Below the pieces are notes generated by a model. The model was not told the origin of the DNA. It did no database searches and saw only the letters and a list, made by a program, of their open reading frames with translations. Below are positions 1-6,649 of a stretch of 7,524 bases of DNA, piece after piece. Numbering within the stretch: position 1 is the first letter of the stretch; each line of letters begins with the position of its first letter. A program made the position numbers and the translations under genes. The stretch lies in the NCBI GenBank assembly GCA_016935955.1, contig JAFGPY010000307.1, forward strand, positions 1 to 7,524, read 5' to 3'. Source of the stretch: Planctomycetota bacterium. Lineage in GTDB: Bacteria; Planctomycetota; Phycisphaerae; FEN-1346; JAACEH01.

Positions 1-1315
1 CAGGCTTGAAGAAGCCGCGCGTGTTCGTGTTGCCCGTCGGCGGAATGGGGCCGTGGACCGATTCGCCTTCGGCAATGACGAACTTGAACTTGCCTTCGTA
101 GGTCGACGTGACGCCGAGCATGCTGATGGGGCCTTCCTTCAGCTTGAACTCGACCGACGCGCCGCTGCCCGGCTTGCCGTGATACTTCAGCAGGCTGCGA
201 AGCACCGGCTTGCCGTCGGCCACGTTGATGTGGTGCGGACCGTCATGACCGACCAGCACGAATCCCTCGTTGAAGTCGATCGGGTGGAACTCGGCGAAGC
301 TGCCGCCGATGTCCAGGCGATCCATGATCATCATGCCCACGCAGGTCTTCAGGTCGAACTCGCCGCACATCGGGAAGCCAGCGGCCGTCAGCAGCGAGTT
401 GCCGACGATCAGGTTCGTGACGATCTTACGCAACTCGCTGTCGGGCTCGGCCTCGTAGTAGTAGGCCAGACCGTCCAGCTCGTGCTCCTCGATGAACTTG
501 TCCAGGGCCACGGCGACGCGGGCGGCCATGTTCAGGTCCTTGTCCGTGGCCTTTGTGGCGATCGGGTCGGAGCCTGGGTCCGGGTAATCGAACAGGCGGT
601 CGATCTCCTTGCGCTTGGCCTTGATCTGGGCGTCGCCCACGCCGCGATAGTGCCGCAACAGGTCGTCTGCCTCGGTCTGCACGACGTGCAGTCCGAAGTG
701 GGCGCTGAACATCGTGTGGTCGGCCTGCATGTCGTACATGTTCTCGAGCACGTGGCCCATGGCCCCGATCCGCGCCCCGCGCAGGTCGTGCAGCACCTTG
801 GCGATGTCGCACCACTCGGCCAACTCGGCGTCGGCCACGGCGTCGCCCTCGAGCACGCCGAGGATCATCTCGGGCGGCTTCTTGCCCATGCGAACCGACA
901 CGCCCGTGAACTCCGGCACCGAGCAGATGTTGTCGTTGCAGAGCTGCATGTAGGTGCAGGCCTTGTCATAATCCATGGCCCGTCGCGGTTGCAGCACAGC
1001 GAGGACGATCGGCGCGTCGACTTCCTTGTGAATGATCGCCCAGGTGCTGCTCGTGGCGTAGGTGACCATGTCGCAGAAGACCAGGTCGAGGTCGGCGGCC
1101 TTGATCTCGCGAACTTTCGCGTAGGCCGACTTGGCCGTGTCGACCATGCCGAAGTCCACCACCTCGACGCCGTTGGCTTCGACCTTGGCCTTGAACTTGG
1201 CGTGATAGCCCATCAGTTCGTCGAGCAACCCGTCGAACTGTTCCCAGTACGTGTCGTGCCCCACGGCGAAGATGCCGATCCTGGCCGTCCGCGGTTTCCT
1301 TCTCTCGATAAGCAT
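1..1315 (-). CDS. L-arabinose/L-fucose isomerase-like protein (3' end outside window)
   Basis: This is probably a ketol-isomerase of the L-fucose/L-arabinose isomerase superfamily, converting an aldose to a ketose in the cytoplasm with a divalent metal. The minus-strand reading gives 438 uninterrupted residues from an ATG at 1315-1313 and leaves the window before a stop, so perhaps the last several dozen residues are missing. The N-terminal part (about 11-110) looks like a Rossmann-type domain opening with RIGIFAVGHDTYW. The central and C-terminal parts carry GLAYYYEAEPDSE (about 283-294), FPMCGEFDLKT (314-324), FAEFHPIDF (340-348) and GHDGPHH (356-362). Glu288 or Glu290, Glu319 and His357 are my tentative metal/catalytic candidates, by analogy with the Glu/Glu/His sets of AraA. 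A strong ribosome site, AAGGAAGG, lies about five bases upstream of the ATG. The gene diverges from an Lrp-type regulator. The substrate cannot be decided from sequence; a broad family call is safer than araA or fucI. Confidence 0.8.
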   Translation of the reverse strand, partial: MLIERRKPRTARIGIFAVGHDTYWEQFDGLLDELMGYHAKFKAKVEANGVEVVDFGMVDTAKSAYAKVREIKAADLDLVFCDMVTYATSSTWAIIHKEVDAPIVLAVLQPRRAMDYDKACTYMQLCNDNICSVPEFTGVSVRMGKKPPEMILGVLEGDAVADAELAEWCDIAKVLHDLRGARIGAMGHVLENMYDMQADHTMFSAHFGLHVVQTEADDLLRHYRGVGDAQIKAKRKEIDRLFDYPDPGSDPIATKATDKDLNMAARVAVALDKFIEEHELDGLAYYYEAEPDSELRKIVTNLIVGNSLLTAAGFPMCGEFDLKTCVGMMIMDRLDIGGSFAEFHPIDFNEGFVLVGHDGPHHINVADGKPVLRSLLKYHGKPGSGASVEFKLKEGPISMLGVTSTYEGKFKFVIAEGESVHGPIPPTGNTNTRGFFKP

Positions 1316-1357
1316 GTATCCTTCCTTTCGTTCGTTCACAGAGAGAAACGTCGGGTG

Positions 1358-1387
1358 ACAATACCCATGCCCCCCCATGGCTGTCAA
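1358..1387 (-). promoter_or_regulatory. Putative sigma70-type promoter of the isomerase gene
   Basis: Reading the minus strand, a perfect TTGACA (1387-1382) is followed after 18 bases by TATTGT (1363-1358), a 4/6 match to the -10 consensus. Transcription would start near 1351, about 36 bases ahead of the isomerase ATG and its ribosome site. The -10 is imperfect and the spacer is one base long, so this is a candidate. An inverted repeat lies inside the spacer. Confidence 0.45.
1365..1380. promoter_or_regulatory. Inverted repeat CCATG-N6-CATGG, possible operator
   Basis: CCATG (1365-1369) and CATGG (1376-1380) form a perfect five-base inverted repeat around a run of six C. It falls between the -35 and -10 boxes of the putative isomerase promoter, where a bound regulator would block transcription. 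Lrp/AsnC proteins often bind imperfect dyads upstream of their own or divergent genes, so the neighbouring regulator is an obvious candidate ligand. The repeat is short and could be chance. Confidence 0.25.
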
Positions 1388-1477
1388 CCGCCAAATCGCC
1401 ACACCGTCCGGGCCGATGCCACGACGGGCGCAACGCAAGAAGGCCAGGCGAATCATACGGATTCCAGCTTAATTCCC

Positions 1478-1505
1478 TTGACAATGGCCGGTTTTTTGCT
1501 TTAAT
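1478..1505 (+). promoter_or_regulatory. Putative sigma70-type promoter of the lrp-pnt operon
   Basis: TTGACA (1478-1483, perfect) and TTTAAT (1500-1505, 5/6 to TATAAT) are separated by 16 bases that include a six-T run. The predicted start is near 1512, about 21 bases before the regulator ATG, with AAAGGAAA (1517-1524) as ribosome site. This is the only convincing promoter seen for the seven-gene plus-strand run. Confidence 0.6.
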
Positions 1506-1532
1506 GCCCACCTCGGAAAGGAAATTCGTATA

Positions 1533-2006
1533 ATGGACGACCTTGATCTACGAATTGCGGAATCCCTCGCCGGCGACGGGCGCATGACCAATAGCGAGAT
1601 CGCCCGGCGGCTCGACGTCTCCGAGGGAACCGTCCGGCAGCGGCTCAAACGGATGATCGACGCCGGCCAGCTGCGTATCCAGGCCATGGTCAACGGCCAG
1701 GAGTTCCCCAACCGCTATCTGGCCATCATCGGCCTGCAGATCGAGGGCCGGCAGTTGGAGAAGTGCGCCGAGGAAATCAATCGGCTCCCCGAAGTGCAGC
1801 GGACGCTGATCGTCACGGGACGTTACGACCTGATGGTCTTCCTGCTGCTGGACAGTCATGCGGCCATGGTCGAGTTCGTCACGCACAGCCTGTCGCGCGT
1901 CCATGGCATCCGCGAGTCCGAGACATTCGTCTGCCTGAAGAACAGCGACCCGTGGTTCGCCGTCGGCAGCCTCAGCCACGTCGCCGATAAACCGGCGACC
2001 GCATAG
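1533..2006 (+). CDS. Lrp/AsnC family transcriptional regulator
   Basis: A DNA-binding regulator of the Lrp/AsnC (feast/famine) family, 157 residues, the usual single-regulator length. The N-terminal winged helix-turn-helix spans about residues 3-50, with the HTH proper at MTNSEIARRLDVSEGTVRQR (18-37). The C-terminal RAM/ligand-binding domain follows at about 62-136, including the conserved TGRYDL (95-100), where amino-acid effectors usually bind near the dimer interfaces. The start is supported by AAAGGAAA eight bases upstream and by the typical family opening MDDLDLRIAESL. It lies 34 bp upstream of pntAA on the same strand and diverges from the isomerase gene, so it may regulate either side and itself. 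Such proteins commonly form octamers and respond to amino acids; the effector here is unknown. The family call is secure and the regulon is inferred. Confidence 0.93.
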   Translation: MDDLDLRIAESLAGDGRMTNSEIARRLDVSEGTVRQRLKRMIDAGQLRIQAMVNGQEFPNRYLAIIGLQIEGRQLEKCAEEINRLPEVQRTLIVTGRYDLMVFLLLDSHAAMVEFVTHSLSRVHGIRESETFVCLKNSDPWFAVGSLSHVADKPATA

Positions 2007-2040
2007 AGAAGCTCCCATTGGAAGTCGAAAGGAACGTACG

Positions 2041-3210
2041 ATGATCGTGGGTGTGCCGAAAGAAATCATGCCTGGTGAACGTCGCGTGGCCGTCACTCCG
2101 GACACCTGTCGCAAGCTGTGCGGCAAGGGGATGAAGGTCCTGGTGCAGGCCGGGGCCGGCGAAGGGGCCTTTCTGCGAGACGAAGACTACGCGTCGGCGG
2201 GAGGCACCGTGGTTGCCGACGCAGAGGAGGTTTACCGTCAGGCCGAACTGATCCTTAAGGTCAAAGAGCCGCAGTTCTGCAAGACCACCCACCGTCACGA
2301 GGTTTCGATGATGCGGCCGGGACAGTTCCTGGTGACATTTCTCCATCCCGCATCGCCGTCGAACCACGAAATGATCCGCCAGCTCGCCGCCCAGGGCGTG
2401 ACTGCCCTGACGCTGGACTCGGTACCCAGAATTTCACGCGCCCAGACGATGGACGCCCTGACCTCAATGAGCACCGTGGCCGGCTACAAGGCGGCCCTGA
2501 TGGCCGCCGACCGGCTGTCCTGCTTCATGCCAATGGTCGCCACGGCAGTCGGGATGCTGCCGCCGTCGAAGGTACTGGTCGTCGGCGCCGGCGTGGCCGG
2601 CCTTCAGGCTCTGGCCACGGCCAAGCGGCTGGGCGCTGTCATCTTCGCCGCTGACGTGCGCCCTGCGGCTCGCGAACAGGCCACCAGCCTCGGGGCCAAG
2701 ATTCACGACCTCGGCGTGCCCGACGACATTGCCGTCGGCGAGGGCGGATACGCTCGATCCCTGCCCGCCGACTGGCTCGTCAAGGAGCGCGAGGCCCTCA
2801 AGCCCGCAGTCAAAGATGCCGACATCATCATCCTTTCCGCTCTTGTTCCCGGGCGACGAGCTCCCGTGCTCGTCACCGCCGACATGGTCCGCTCCATGAA
2901 ACCCGGCTCGGCCATCGTCGACATTGCCATTGACCAGGGAGGCAACTGTGAAACCACCTCTCCGGGCGAAGTCGTGGTCCGCAACCAGGTCAGCATCGAC
3001 GGAACGAAGAATATCCCCGGCATGGTTCCCGTGGCCTCCACGCGCATGTTCGCCGAGAACGTCTGCAACTTCGTGAGCCTGCTCGTGGACGGGACAACGT
3101 TGAGGTTGACCCTCGACGACGAGATTCTCGCGGCCTGCCTGGTCACCCACCAGGGCCGCATCGTCCACGCCGGCGCCCTGGAAGCCATGCAGCAGAGCAG
3201 TGCAAGGTGA
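2041..3210 (+). CDS. pntAA: Proton-translocating NAD(P) transhydrogenase, subunit alpha part 1 (NAD-binding domain I)
   Basis: This is the soluble, NAD(H)-binding domain I of the Re/Si-specific transhydrogenase, which faces the cytoplasm and passes hydride to domain III of PntB. The 389-residue protein is the normal length for the split form. It opens with the AlaDH/PNT N-terminal signature (VGVPKEIMPGERRVAVTP, 3-20). The RQD loop is intact (PRISRAQTMDAL, 129-140: Arg130, Gln135, Asp138), as is the dinucleotide fold GAGVAGLQA (182-190) with Asp205 at the end of the second strand, which favours NAD over NADP. The mobile-loop region GGYARSLP (235-242) and the ALVPGRRAPVLV stretch (267-278) are also typical. 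Ala or Ser at residue 141, usually Ser, is Thr here, a mild change. A ribosome site GAAAGGAA lies at 2027-2034. The stop overlaps the ribosome site of pntAB. Confidence 0.95.
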   Translation: MIVGVPKEIMPGERRVAVTPDTCRKLCGKGMKVLVQAGAGEGAFLRDEDYASAGGTVVADAEEVYRQAELILKVKEPQFCKTTHRHEVSMMRPGQFLVTFLHPASPSNHEMIRQLAAQGVTALTLDSVPRISRAQTMDALTSMSTVAGYKAALMAADRLSCFMPMVATAVGMLPPSKVLVVGAGVAGLQALATAKRLGAVIFAADVRPAAREQATSLGAKIHDLGVPDDIAVGEGGYARSLPADWLVKEREALKPAVKDADIIILSALVPGRRAPVLVTADMVRSMKPGSAIVDIAIDQGGNCETTSPGEVVVRNQVSIDGTKNIPGMVPVASTRMFAENVCNFVSLLVDGTTLRLTLDDEILAACLVTHQGRIVHAGALEAMQQSSAR

Positions 3211-3214
3211 ACTC

Positions 3215-3508
3215 ATGAACAGTCTGGTCCTCATCTTCGCCTGTCTCCTCGCAACGGCGATCGGCTACCGACTTCTCGGTGCCGTGCCCAGCCTCCTGCA
3301 CACTCCCCTGATGTCCGGCATGAACGCCTTGTCGGGCATCACGGTTCTGGCGGCGCTGCTGGCAGCCATCCATAGCCCCACCGCCATCGGTCGTGCCCTT
3401 TCCGCTGCGGCCGTGGCCCTCGCCATGGTCAACGTCACCGCCGGATTCGTCGTCACACACCGCATGCTGCGCATGTTCAAGGGCGGCAACTCCAAGGAGT
3501 CCGCATGA
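3215..3508 (+). CDS. pntAB: NAD(P) transhydrogenase, subunit alpha part 2 (membrane segment)
   Basis: A 97-residue membrane protein forming the alpha-side part of domain II, the proton channel of transhydrogenase. Three hydrophobic helices are visible at about residues 2-20, 37-53 and 60-83. The family motif HTPLMSGMNALSGITV (30-45) and the closing VVTHRMLRMFKGG (79-91) match the end of PntA-type subunits. I chose the ATG at 3215, four bases after AGGTGA (3205-3210), which itself overlaps the pntAA stop; an in-frame GTG at 3200 would add only five residues inside pntAA. The stop overlaps the pntB start as ATGA, so translation is likely coupled. The separate alpha1/alpha2/beta arrangement contrasts with the fused PntA of E. 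coli and resembles Rhodospirillum rubrum. Confidence 0.93.
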   Translation: MNSLVLIFACLLATAIGYRLLGAVPSLLHTPLMSGMNALSGITVLAALLAAIHSPTAIGRALSAAAVALAMVNVTAGFVVTHRMLRMFKGGNSKESA

Positions 3509-4941
3509 CGGCCGCCGCACTGATCGTCGCCGCCATTCTCGTCGGGGGCATCCTTGTCGGAATCCGCCTGATGAGTTCGCCCCGCACGGCCGTTGCCGGC
3601 AACCTGCTACTGGCCGCGTGCGTGGCGGGCGCCATCGTCGCCACGGTGGTTCAGGCCGGCGCAGCCGATGTCGCCCAACTGAGAATCCCGCTCGTCGCGC
3701 TGGCCGCCGGCCTGCTGATGGGCTTCCTCCTGGCATGGCGGGCCACCATGATCCGCATGCCGCAGATTGTCGCCCTGCTCAACGGTCTCGGCGGCGCGGC
3801 GTCCGCCCTGGTCGGCGCCGTCGTTCTGATCGCCGTATCCTCAGGCACAGAGGCCGCATCGCAAGCCATGGCCGACCGCCTGATTGCCGCCCTGGCCGTC
3901 GCCATTGGAGCCGCCACGCTCAGCGGAAGTCTCGTCGCATCCGCCAAGCTCCACGGGCTCATGACGCAACGTTCCGTCGCCCTGCCCCACAATGGCACGA
4001 TCGGCGTCCTGCTGCTTGCGGCCGCGGCGGGAATGATCGTTGCGTCCGGCCTCGTGACCGATCCCGCCACGGCGGCGATGCCTGCCTTGCTGTGCGTCTG
4101 CCTGGCCTTCGGGGTGCTTTTCGCCCTGCGGATCGGCGGCGCGGATATGCCCGTGGCCATCTCGTTGCTGAACTCCCTGTCGGGTGTCGCGGCCGCGATT
4201 GCCGGATTCGCCGTCAAGGACCTTCTCCTGGTCTCCGTCGGCGCCGTCGTCGGTGCTGCCGGACTCATCCTCACACAGATCATGTGCCGCGCGATGAACC
4301 GATCTCTGCTGGCCGTGATCTCGGGTATCCGCCCCGCTCCGGCCGCAACTGCAGCCCCAACCGCCGAGGCCGACCCGCCACGGAAATCTTCGGTCTCCGC
4401 CGGGGCCGCAGAGGCGACAGCACTGTCCGCAGCCGACCTCATGAACCGCGCAAAGAACGTTGTCATCATCCCAGGTTATGGCATGGCGCTGGCCCAGGCT
4501 CAGCAGGCCGTCAAGCAACTCGCCGACAGGTTGGAACGTCTCGGCAAACAAGTCGCCTACGCCATCCACCCCGTCGCCGGCCGCATGCCCGGACACATGA
4601 ATGTTCTGCTGGCCGAGGTGGACGTCTCCTACGACAGACTCCTCGACCTTGACGCGGCCAATGCCCTGCTGCCTCAAGCCGATCTGGCAATCGTTGTCGG
4701 GGCCAATGACGTGATCAACCCGGCGGCCATGACGGCCGTCGGCACCCCGATCTACGGCATGCCCGTCCTGAAGGCCTGCGATGCCCGCGGCCTCATCATC
4801 TGCAACTTCGACCGCAAGCCGGGCTACGCGGGCGTCCCCAACTCGCTGTACGACCTGCCCGCGACGGTGCTCCTGCTCGGCGACGCCAAGGAAAGCGTGG
4901 CAACCCTGTTACAGGCCTTGGGGCAGACCGATTTACCTTGA
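3505..4941 (+). CDS. pntB: NAD(P) transhydrogenase, subunit beta (membrane domain and NADP-binding domain III)
   Basis: The beta subunit carries the remaining transmembrane helices (about residues 1-275) and the cytoplasmic NADP(H)-binding domain III (about 312-478), joined by an Ala/Pro-rich linker (276-311). At 478 residues it has normal length. Recognisable motifs are LLNSLSGVAAAIAGF (221-235), QIMCRAMNRSL (258-268), IPGYGMALAQAQ (322-333), IHPVAGRMPGHMNVLLAE (354-371), GANDVINPAA (399-408) and GYAGVPN (440-446). Two positions are unusual. The Lys-Arg-Ser stretch that contacts the NADP 2'-phosphate, expected six residues before GYAG, reads Asn434-Phe435-Asp436. The position of E. coli His91, implicated in proton coupling, is Asn93. 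A strong ribosome site AAGGAGT (3494-3500) lies just before the ATG, which overlaps pntAB by four bases. The family call is secure; cofactor preference is open. Confidence 0.94.
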   Translation: MTAAALIVAAILVGGILVGIRLMSSPRTAVAGNLLLAACVAGAIVATVVQAGAADVAQLRIPLVALAAGLLMGFLLAWRATMIRMPQIVALLNGLGGAASALVGAVVLIAVSSGTEAASQAMADRLIAALAVAIGAATLSGSLVASAKLHGLMTQRSVALPHNGTIGVLLLAAAAGMIVASGLVTDPATAAMPALLCVCLAFGVLFALRIGGADMPVAISLLNSLSGVAAAIAGFAVKDLLLVSVGAVVGAAGLILTQIMCRAMNRSLLAVISGIRPAPAATAAPTAEADPPRKSSVSAGAAEATALSAADLMNRAKNVVIIPGYGMALAQAQQAVKQLADRLERLGKQVAYAIHPVAGRMPGHMNVLLAEVDVSYDRLLDLDAANALLPQADLAIVVGANDVINPAAMTAVGTPIYGMPVLKACDARGLIICNFDRKPGYAGVPNSLYDLPATVLLLGDAKESVATLLQALGQTDLP

Positions 4942-4976
4942 CCGCCTCAAAGGCCGTGATTAGTCTGGTCGTCGCC

Positions 4977-5372
4977 ATGCCCATGACCGTCACCAAACTG
5001 CTGCTGATTGCCGCCGGCGGCGCCGCGGGGACCCTGTTGCGCTATGGGCTCGGCGGCCTGGTGCAGGGACGCATGGCCGACTCGACCTTTCCCTGGGGCA
5101 CGCTGACCGTGAACCTGCTGGGGTGCCTGCTGATCGGCAGCCTGTGGGTGATGGGCGAAGAGAAGTCGCTGCTCGGGCCCGAGATGCGGCTGATGCTCAT
5201 GGTCGGACTGCTCGGTGCCTTCACCACCTTCAGCACCTTCGGTCTCGAGACGATGAACCTTGTGGCCAAGGGCCAGTGGCTTGCCGCCGGGGGCAACGTC
5301 CTGGCCAGCGTACTGCTCGGACTGCTCGGCGTCTGGCTCGGGATGACGGTGACGCGGGCCGTTTGGCCGTAA
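4977..5372 (+). CDS. crcB: CrcB/FluC fluoride ion channel
   Basis: A small membrane protein that forms a dual-topology dimer and lets fluoride leave the cytoplasm. It has 131 residues and four hydrophobic helices (about 7-28, 39-60, 70-95, 103-126). Family motifs are clear: GGAAGTLLRYG (14-24, with the conserved Arg22), FPWGTLTVNLLGCLLIG (38-54, with the pore Asn46) and GLLGAFTTFSTFGLET (77-92), containing the phenylalanine box and the central sodium-site turn. Start choice is uncertain: the ATGs at 4977 and 4983 both give a family-like N-terminus, but neither has a strong ribosome site. A TTG at 4938, overlapping the pntB stop, would add 13 residues. No fluoride riboswitch is possible in the 35-bp gap, so expression probably follows the pnt operon. 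A hairpin repeat follows the stop. Confidence 0.92.
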   Translation: MPMTVTKLLLIAAGGAAGTLLRYGLGGLVQGRMADSTFPWGTLTVNLLGCLLIGSLWVMGEEKSLLGPEMRLMLMVGLLGAFTTFSTFGLETMNLVAKGQWLAAGGNVLASVLLGLLGVWLGMTVTRAVWP

Positions 5373-5378
5373 ATCTTA

Positions 5379-5404
5379 TGTAGCCCGGCCGCCCCCGGCC
5401 GGGA
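5379..5404 (+). repeat. Palindromic hairpin repeat, copy 1 (after crcB)
   Basis: After TGTAG (5379-5383), a perfect eight-base stem CCCGGCCG (5384-5391) and CGGCCGGG (5396-5403) encloses a CCCC loop. All 26 bases recur identically at 6650-6675, and a near-identical inverted copy lies at 6791-6815. This copy starts seven bases after the crcB stop and ends just before the ribosome site of the DUF190 gene. It has no T-run, so it is a weak intrinsic terminator at best; a REP-like or RNA-processing element is as likely. Confidence 0.85.
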
Positions 5405-5420
5405 AAGCAGGAGGACCGCC

Positions 5421-5789
5421 ATGCCGTTGGAAGGACAACAAGAGGCCGAACTGCTGCGAATCTTCATCGGCGAGAGCGACCGCTACGAGGGCCGCCCGCT
5501 CTTTGAGGCCATCGTCGCGGCGGCACGCAAACGCAAGCTGGCGGGAGCCACCGTCCTCAAGGGCATCATGGGATTCGGCAAGAACTCGCACTTGCACGCC
5601 GCATCGGTCCTGCGGCTCAGCGAGGATTTGCCCATCGTCGTCGAGATCGTCGACCGCACCGAACGTATCGAGGCCTTCCTGCCCGAGGTCAACCGCATGG
5701 TCGCCGACGGCATGGTCACCGTCGAGAAGGTCCGCGTCCTGGCCTACCGCGACCGCGGTGACGCACGGCGCGAGGAACCCGCCTCGTGA
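5421..5789 (+). CDS. DUF190 family protein (PII-like fold), FluC partner
   Basis: A 122-residue soluble protein of the DUF190 family, whose members adopt a ferredoxin-like, PII-related fold and are often encoded next to CrcB/FluC. Diagnostic stretches are LLRIFIGESDRYEGRPLFEA (11-30), GATVLKGIMGFGKNS (42-56) and LPIVVEIVD (70-78), where members of this family typically align. The biochemical role is not established; a regulatory or nucleotide-sensing role for the channel is an inference from fold and linkage. The ATG has a full AGGAGG (5409-5414) six bases upstream. The stop overlaps the next start as GTGA, pointing to coupled translation with the hydrolase-like gene. The C-terminal tail (about 110-122) is charged and probably flexible. 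Confidence 0.9.
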   Translation: MPLEGQQEAELLRIFIGESDRYEGRPLFEAIVAAARKRKLAGATVLKGIMGFGKNSHLHAASVLRLSEDLPIVVEIVDRTERIEAFLPEVNRMVADGMVTVEKVRVLAYRDRGDARREEPAS

Positions 5790-6649
5790 CTCTCGCGACG
5801 CGCAACCGCCTCGTCATCACAGCTTACGTGGCCGCTTTGGCCTTGCCCATCGCCTATGCCATCTTCGTGGACGACGGCAAACCCGTTCGCTACTGGGGCG
5901 CCGCGACGCTGATCGCCATCTGGATCGTGCAGTTCATCCGCGACCGCCGCATCCTCCGCCGGCCAACCGGCAACGCAGAGAAAGCCCTCACCATCTTCGT
6001 CGAGCCCGTGGCCTGGACGGGGCTGAAGTGGGCCTACCGCAGCTTCGTGGCGGCCGCCGAGATCGTCGGACTGCCCGACCGCGTCGAGATGTTCCAGTGG
6101 TCCAGCGCCTGGGGCGCGATCTTCGTGCTGCCCGACCTGATGGGCTACCGCAGGAACCTGCGTCACGCGCAGCGTCTGGCCAATCGCATCGCCCGGCACA
6201 CGGCCGATCACCCCGAGTCGCCCGTCCACCTGGTCACCTACTCGTCCGGCGGGTTCATCGCCCTGGAGGCCCTGCGACGGTTGCCGCCGGGCGTTCGCGT
6301 CCGCAGCGTGTTGATGCAGACAGCCACGGTCAGCCGCGGCTACGATCTGAGGGAGTCGCTGGCCGGCTGCGACGAGATGATCAACGTCTGGTCGCCGCTG
6401 GACTGGCCGGTCAACGGCTTCGGCGCCCTGATCTTCGGAGCCAACGATCGGCGACACGACATTCCGGCGGGCACGTTGCCGTTTCGGGCTGACGGCCAGT
6501 TGTGCAAGGGGAAGCTGCGGCAGATCAGATGGCGGCCGGCGCTGCTGCGTTACCTCTACTTCGGCGAGCACTTCACGGCCCTGGCCCTGCCCTGGGTGAC
6601 GCGACTGCTTGCCCTGCAACGAGCCGGCCGACTCGACGAACTGTCGTAG
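5786..6649 (+). CDS. Membrane-anchored alpha/beta-hydrolase-like protein
   Basis: A 287-residue protein that I place in the alpha/beta-hydrolase fold; no specific substrate can be named. The N-terminus has two hydrophobic segments (about 8-27 and 38-52) followed by a basic stretch (RDRRILRRP, 52-60), so it is probably anchored in the inner membrane with the rest in the cytoplasm. The nucleophile elbow reads HLVTYSSGGFIALEAL (148-163), aligning with the usual G-H-S-x-G-G but with Thr-Tyr in place of Gly-His; Ser153 is the likely nucleophile. Asp206 (WSPLDWP) and His262 (GEHFTAL) are plausible triad partners by order and spacing. The start is GTG at 5786, overlapping the DUF190 stop (GTGA), with GAGGAA at 5772-5777. 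A lipase, esterase or lysophospholipase is possible. A repeat follows the stop directly. Confidence 0.75.
   Translation: MTLATRNRLVITAYVAALALPIAYAIFVDDGKPVRYWGAATLIAIWIVQFIRDRRILRRPTGNAEKALTIFVEPVAWTGLKWAYRSFVAAAEIVGLPDRVEMFQWSSAWGAIFVLPDLMGYRRNLRHAQRLANRIARHTADHPESPVHLVTYSSGGFIALEALRRLPPGVRVRSVLMQTATVSRGYDLRESLAGCDEMINVWSPLDWPVNGFGALIFGANDRRHDIPAGTLPFRADGQLCKGKLRQIRWRPALLRYLYFGEHFTALALPWVTRLLALQRAGRLDELS

Noticed and set aside
1487..1497. GGCCGG plus six T as an intrinsic terminator
   Set aside because: There is no stable hairpin before the T-run, and it lies in the spacer of the best promoter with no gene ending upstream.
53..1504. Long plus-strand open frame of 483 codons
   Set aside because: It lies antisense to the isomerase gene. 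Its translation is rich in His, Val, Leu and Arg with no family signature, while the minus-strand frame reads as a coherent enzyme with a ribosome site. GC-rich DNA commonly yields such shadow frames.
1529..1534. Perfect TATAAT overlapping the regulator start codon
   Set aside because: No -35-like sequence lies 16-18 bases upstream, and the start codon would be at or before the transcription start. The TTGACA/TTTAAT pair further upstream explains the gene better.
3393..4652. Long plus-strand open frame of 419 codons overlapping pntAB and pntB
   Set aside because: Arg/Pro-rich out-of-frame reading of two clear transhydrogenase genes; no motif and no ribosome site.
4942..4976. Fluoride riboswitch ahead of crcB
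   Set aside because: The 35-bp gap is too short for the crcB aptamer plus expression platform, and I see none of its pseudoknot elements.
5503..6492. Long plus-strand open frame across DUF190 and the hydrolase-like gene
   Set aside because: Arg/Ser-rich shadow frame; the genes in the other frames have motifs, ribosome sites and coupled start/stop overlaps.
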